The position numbers and the translations under genes are program-made. Of a stretch of DNA of 19,423 bases, positions 9,901-15,900 are shown piece after piece (position 1 is the stretch's first letter; each line of letters starts with the position of its first letter). The stretch comes from Chloromonas sp. AAM2 (taxonomy: Eukaryota > Chlorophyta > Chlorophyceae > Chlamydomonadales > Chlamydomonadaceae). The DNA is taken from assembly GCA_004335635.1 (NCBI GenBank), contig QAXH01004290.1, forward strand, positions 9,413 through 28,835, in the 5' to 3' direction. A model generated the notes under the pieces. That model was not told the origin of the DNA, made no database searches, and was given only the letters and a program-made list of their open reading frames with translations.

Positions 9901-12900
9901 AAACACACGCAACATCGGGCGTCACACATGATACACTGCGATATGAGATGACAGGCATGCACGTGCACCACAAATTGCAGGTCACACATCCGGTGATTGG
10001 CACGAACAAGCACGACCGAAACCACGGCCAAAACACCCCTGCATGAACAATCAGCATAAACTGCTGGACGGCCGCAGTAAAAATGACATCTGGACCAGTG
10101 ATTAAGGAGGACCTCAATGCCGCTCTCGTCACGCGCTGGCATCAACCTGACATCCGGACCAATGACTGAGCCGAGTGACTTGGACTCACCATAAAACCTC
10201 TCAATGAGCTGAATGGCTGTGCTCTTGCCGCTGCCACTGGCTCCCACCAGCGCCACGGTCTGACCAGCAGCAACCTCAAGAGAAAAGCCCCTGGGGGACA
10301 AGGCAAGGTTACAATGTTGGTAAGCATCGCTGGCGTTGCTGTCCAAGAGGCAAGAAGAGGATGAGGGGCGCACTTGGCATCAATTTAACTGTTCGTGTTG
10401 GACAGATACACGCGTTCAAAAATCGAATTGTGAATTCGACTGCTCCTCTTGCATTCGTGAGACCCAACAAGCTGAGATCAAGGGCGTCATCAGGCTTGAA
10501 TTCAGGCAAGGGTTGGTAATCAACTCGGCCTGTCCTCTTTCACCTGCACCACGATGCCGACTTACTTAAACACAGGCACGTCCAAGCGGGCGGGGTATGC
10601 GAAGTGCACATCCACGAATTCCACCCGTCCAGCCACACTTGTAAGCTCCCCAGTGCCCTTGTAAGGCACCACCGCCTTGCCCCCTGCCGCTGCTCCATTC
10701 ACATCCTCCACCCCCTCTGCCACTGGTGCAGCAGCCGCAGCTGCAGCAGCCGCGGCTGGTGCCACAGCTACTGTTGCTGCTGCTGGTGGAACAGCCACTG
10801 CTGTAGCTGCTGCAGCAGCCGCAACTGCAGCGCCATTAAGGCCCTTCCCTGCCGACTCAACGCTGCTGTCCGAGCGGGGGTCCAGTTTGCCAGGCTTGTC
10901 GGTTTCGGAAACGATGTTGGTAACGGGCGGGGCTCCTGGCCCACGTGACGTTTCGTCGGCCACGTCGTAGGTGCCGGGTATGCGCTCGATGATATGGAAC
11001 ATGCGGGCAGCTGCTTGGCGACCCAGGGCAAAAGCCTGGAGACTAGGGGCGGCCTGCACAACGAGGGCCATTAAAATATTCTGACGTACTGATGGCAACA
11101 AAAACCGTCCCATGTGTTGGTGCGTCCAACTCCTTTTGGTTCTCAACGAAATGACGAGCATGCACGAGCCACATGAGTAAACAAGCCGTCAGGCCCAGCA
11201 GCTGTATAGCAAACACAGTAACACGGGTCGCTTGTGAAGCAAAAACAGACAACTGAGTTTTACCCAACAAGAAGCACAACAAGTACAGTGTAAGCAGGGG
11301 GAGGGGTTAGACAGAAAATGACCGTATGAGGGAGTCTCTTAACCACTTGCTGGGATTTTGTGCGTATTGACATCCAAGGCAGCCAAATCCGCCTCCAAAC
11401 CCTCACCTGGCCTAGCGCAAAGCTGGCCATGAGCGTTGCGATCTGCACACAGATGATGTCACCTCCAGTGTACTTGCCCGCCGCAATGCGGTACGCGCCG
11501 TAGAACAGGCCCACGGCGTAGCCGCAGTACCTGCGCACGTGGGCCATGTGCAACAGACAGAAACGTCTGGTCAACGAACCGACTGATGCAGACGAAAACT
11601 ACTCTTGGTCACATACGTCAGCGTAGGAACTACTGGCAGCTGCTGCGTACGAATGATGCAACTTCTTCTTCATAACCCCGTAGGCGTTTGAGAAACGGAA
11701 GTGAGAAACGGAATTGAGAAACAAAAGTGAGAAACGGAACTGAGAAACGGAAGTGGTGTGTAACGGTGCCGTCATATCATGCTCACATCATGAACTGAAT
11801 GCCGCCCAGCGCAAAGCCCACGATGAGTCCACTCTTGACGCCTGCCTGCAGGGCACGGAAACGTACAGAAACCGTTTCAAAGTGAGGCTAATCATTGCAC
11901 GGGGTGAGGCACTTGGGAGTAAAGAGCCCAAAGGAGGCACACCTTGCCAGTCGTTTCTATCTCATTCATTGTACGTACTTCACCCTAGCTCCCAGGCAGA
12001 GTCTTTCCTTTCAGAGTCTTTTCATGCCAAGGAAACTCCATGTTAGGCAAACACTACAACACACCGTCAAGTCACACTGTACCAGTCCCTGTCGCACCTT
12101 TACTGGCTTGTCCAGCGACTTCTCATAGGCATCCAGCGCAGCCTGTTGGCCGTTGTAGGCGGCCACTGTGCGCACACTGGAGATGGACTGCTGGGCAATG
12201 GTGCTCGCCTGAAAGAGAGGGAGGAGAAACGGGAAACAGTTCAAAGGATGAATGATGGATAGCAATTCAGAGGCTAAAAGCCAGTGGTGCGTTCACCTAT
12301 AACCATACATGGAATCCCCATGGCTGGTCCATGCAGGGGTGTTGTCAAAACTACTACAACAGTCTGCCCTTCATCCAGCCTGTCAAGCCTCAAGCCCAAG
12401 GCTAGTTTGCAGTAGACCTCTTGACCAGTCCTCATGACAGCCGTAACTGACCTCTACATAGGCCTTTGCGTCCATATCACCCTTGGCAGTGGTGCTGTAG
12501 CCTGCACACGCACAGAACAGGTTACAGTGAAAACGCCATCAATACATTCTACTGCACACACACAAAGCAGTCCACAGTAAACAACCTATTCACCATCAAG
12601 TTTTGGCAAGTTGACCTCAACATCAAAAACCCACCATTAGTTTGACATATTCACCTCGACAGCAGAACGCCATCCATCATCGTCTTGTCAACTTGAGTTC
12701 AAAAACAGAACGTCATGTGGGTCAGGTAGGGCGCAAGGCATCACATTCCACCCTGCCTTACCCTACCCGCCACCAACGCACAAAACAAGCTACATTGCGA
12801 CGCCAGCCACTGTCGTACAGTACTGTAACCTTGTATTGCAAGGCTTGATGGTTCCATTGAGCTGCATACATGTTGACCGAGTAGGGCAGAGCGCTGAACA

Positions 12901-15900
12901 GCGCACCCGACCCGGCCGCACACCCACCCATGCCGGCCGCACACCCACCCATGCCGCCACGATGGCCAGGCCTGAGACAACACACCTTCCCTTGCACTAC
13001 CTCACACCCACCAATGACGGCGCCCATGAGCGCCAGGAACGGCAGCACGCCCAGCATAACAAGCGTCATGTCCCAGCTGTACGTGAAGGCAATGATGAAG
13101 CCTGCAGCAAGTCAAATGTTGCACATCCAAAGCCAGTGTATGCAAGAGCAAATGAAGCGATCATGAAACCTGCAAGGAAGCCAAGTGAAGTGCTGAAGTT
13201 CAAACATATCGCAGGCACGACGCGGGTGGCATTTGCAAGCAGAGCAAAGCCAGGATGCCTAGACAGAATGCAGCACATGTCAAAGTCATGCGACGCATGC
13301 TGGTGTCATGGCATGCTAGTGTCATGGCATGCTAGTGTCATGGCATGCTAGTGTCATGGCATGCTAGTGTCATGGCATGCTAGTGTCATGGCATGCTAGT
13401 GTCATGGCATGCTAGTGTCATGGCATGCTGGTGTCATGGCATGCTGGTGTCATGGCATGCTGGTGTCATGGCATGCTAGTGTCATGGCATGCTAGTGTCA
13501 GGGCGTCGTAAGCAAAGTGCGCTGCAACAACAGTCAGCTTTGATTCCAGCCAACCCATCTTGCAGTTTGAACACCCACCAGCCACGAACGTGCTTGCATG
13601 GTGTACGAAGTTAGATGACTTTTCGCTGATGGCTGCCTGCACTGCCAAGCTGTCTTCATTCAGGCCCTGGAGCAAACCACCTGACAACAGACACACACAT
13701 GGGGATACGTAATAGGACAGGAAGACGACTGTACTAGTGATAGCCAGACTGATATCAAACAGATAGATGCATACAGGTGGACAGGATACCCTGATGACAG
13801 CACAAAGTCATACAGACAGCAATATAACAGAAGTGAACGAGTAATGTGCGTGCGCCAGCAAGCAAGCACGCCGCCGGCACCTGTCTCTTCCCCGCCCAAG
13901 GTCAGCCCCACCTGTGTTTCACTCCTTTCAATCAGACCTAATGACGAGGATGGCGATCCCTTGTTCATCCTCACCCTCATCATACATGCACATCTTTCCT
14001 GACTCTCGTACAACTCTGTTACTCTGGTAGTGTCATCCACCTCCCACCTGTTGTTGCCGATGTGTCAAAGAACGCAATGTCTTGTTTCAACTGCACAGCG
14101 CGAACCACAAAGCACGCCCATCAGGACATCTCCACCATTTACATTGCTTAGTCTGATCTCCAGCCTGATCACTGTTGAAGAGGGTTAGGGTTAGGTTAGG
14201 GTTAGCGATCTGTCGTGCAGTGTCCTCCATGAGTCCTTTACGAGAGTGCGTAGATGGATGCAAGGTACTCGATAAGCTGTCTCGAAATCATCGTACAGAC
14301 GCATGCATGGTCGGTAATCCCATCAGTATGGGGCCTTACGTTGTGCGAGCAGGGCTGCTGGAGGCCCTCTTGTCATTGCCACGGCAACGTTTGCATAAAA
14401 AGTGCAATGACTGCGTAATGCGCTGGTCAGCGTGTGCACTCAATATGAAGGCATTGTTGAATGCAAATACATCGCACAATTGACAGGCTGTCAGCTCACA
14501 AAGTGCTGATTAAACACGATGGCATTTGCGTAGGTCGATCACATGTCAGACGCCGACAAGGTGCCTGTCGAGCACCAGGATGTGCACAACTGTACAAGAT
14601 GAAGGGTCTGCATGGAGCGGCTTTGGACGCCCAATAACACTGTACAACGGCTTGTCTGCATGTGACAACTTGGAGCGCATGAGCCTGCGGTCATCAGAGG
14701 ACCTGGTAGCGGCATGGCTCGTGCCCATGTCGGCGAAGGCAGACAGCGGCAGCAAGGGCCTGTCGTGCTCACAAGGGAAGGTAAGTGTTCGGGACTGCAG
14801 GGCGAAGGCCAGGATGTCTGTGGGTTGTGCAAGGCTTGTTACGAAAAGGTTACGAGACTGTGCAAGCGGTTACGGGATCTGGAAGTGCTCCACCACTTTT
14901 TCCTTGTTTGCCAACTTACCGCCTTACCTCGTTCAAGAGCCGCAAATCAGAAAGTCCAGCGCTTTGTTCAGACGAAACCAGAAGCTTTCTGGGTGTGCCG
15001 ACTTACCGCCAGCGGTAGTCCGGGACTACTCAAACATCGTCCTTGGCGAAAGTTGATTTTCTTCCTTTGTTCTCTCTTCGCTCTGTTTGACTATGACACA
15101 TTGCTCGATCAGCTCTTACTCTAGCTCTAGCTCTATTTACTCACCACTGCCGCAAGGTACATCTGCCGCAAGCGGTTGGTCTGACGCTCTCCAGCCAACA
15201 CAAAGCATGTCACCTCCTGCAGGTTGATTGTGATAAACCTCTATCAGCAACGAACTCTTTAATAGCCATCCAGCAGGGCTGTGACGATACTTGAAGAAAA
15301 GGAATCGTCTGCTTATGAATGCATTGCGTGAATTGAATCACCTAGACGTACATGAGCAGCTTACACAGACATGCAAACACGCGCTTAACTGCGCTTGAAC
15401 GCACCCGTCATGCACCTCCATGCAAGCAAAAGCACCCACCATATACATGGCTACTGCTCCGCCAATGGCCAAGTACACAAACTTGAGGGCCAATGTAGAC
15501 GTGACAGCGGTGAGATCGATAGCGCTGGGGTCACCAAAGGCATTGATGAACTCGCCTGTTGCGTGTACAATGCAAGGCCAGGGTCAGACTACAGGTGCTA
15601 ACGGTGTTCATCCCATACAAGTACTTCCATACAAGCTGGCATGGACGAGCAACTACCAGGGAAGGGAAAGGAGTTGCTTCAGCTGACGATACAAGATAAA
15701 GTATGGTCATGATCCAGTCACACGGCACATGCCTTTTCTGTACATTGCTATGGGCAGTAGCCAATCATATCGAGGTTCATCGCGTACAAGTAGTGCAATG
15801 CAATCAGGCGGTGAGCAACTACCAGGGCAGGGAATTGTAGGAAGGAGTTGCTTCACCTGATGATACAAAACGAAATATCTTGTCGCACATGGCAGAAGCC

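Larger units (their letters stand above)
7647..10290 (-). other. Exons 14-19: first nucleotide-binding domain (NBD1)
   Basis: With the end of exon 13 this is a complete ABC ATPase domain. Walker [10 protein letters not shown] is at 511-519, Q-loop Gln559 is in LVSQEPTLFA, signature LSGGQ at 615-619, Walker B VLLLDE at 635-640 with catalytic Glu640, D-loop SALD at 643-646 and the H-loop His671 in VVAHRLST. All catalytic residues are intact, so NBD1 should bind and hydrolyse ATP. Introns fall within FYG (phase 1), after VSQ (phase 0), within K603 (NAHK, phase 2), after YHTQ (phase 0) and after RIVQ (phase 0). The exon 15 acceptor lies inside a 36-bp triplication that offers alternative in-frame acceptors. 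Confidence 0.93.

Noticed and set aside
10604..10970. Plus-strand Ala- and Cys/Ser-rich frames
   Set aside because: Complementary shadows of the alanine-coding exon 13 on the minus strand.
13306..13497. CRISPR-like array
   Set aside because: The 16-bp units are directly tandem with no spacers, inside an intron of a eukaryotic gene.
14546..14755. Minus-strand frame in intron 5 ([15 protein letters not shown] type) as an extra transporter exon
   Set aside because: Exons 5 and 6 join in phase without it and it has no ABCB similarity.
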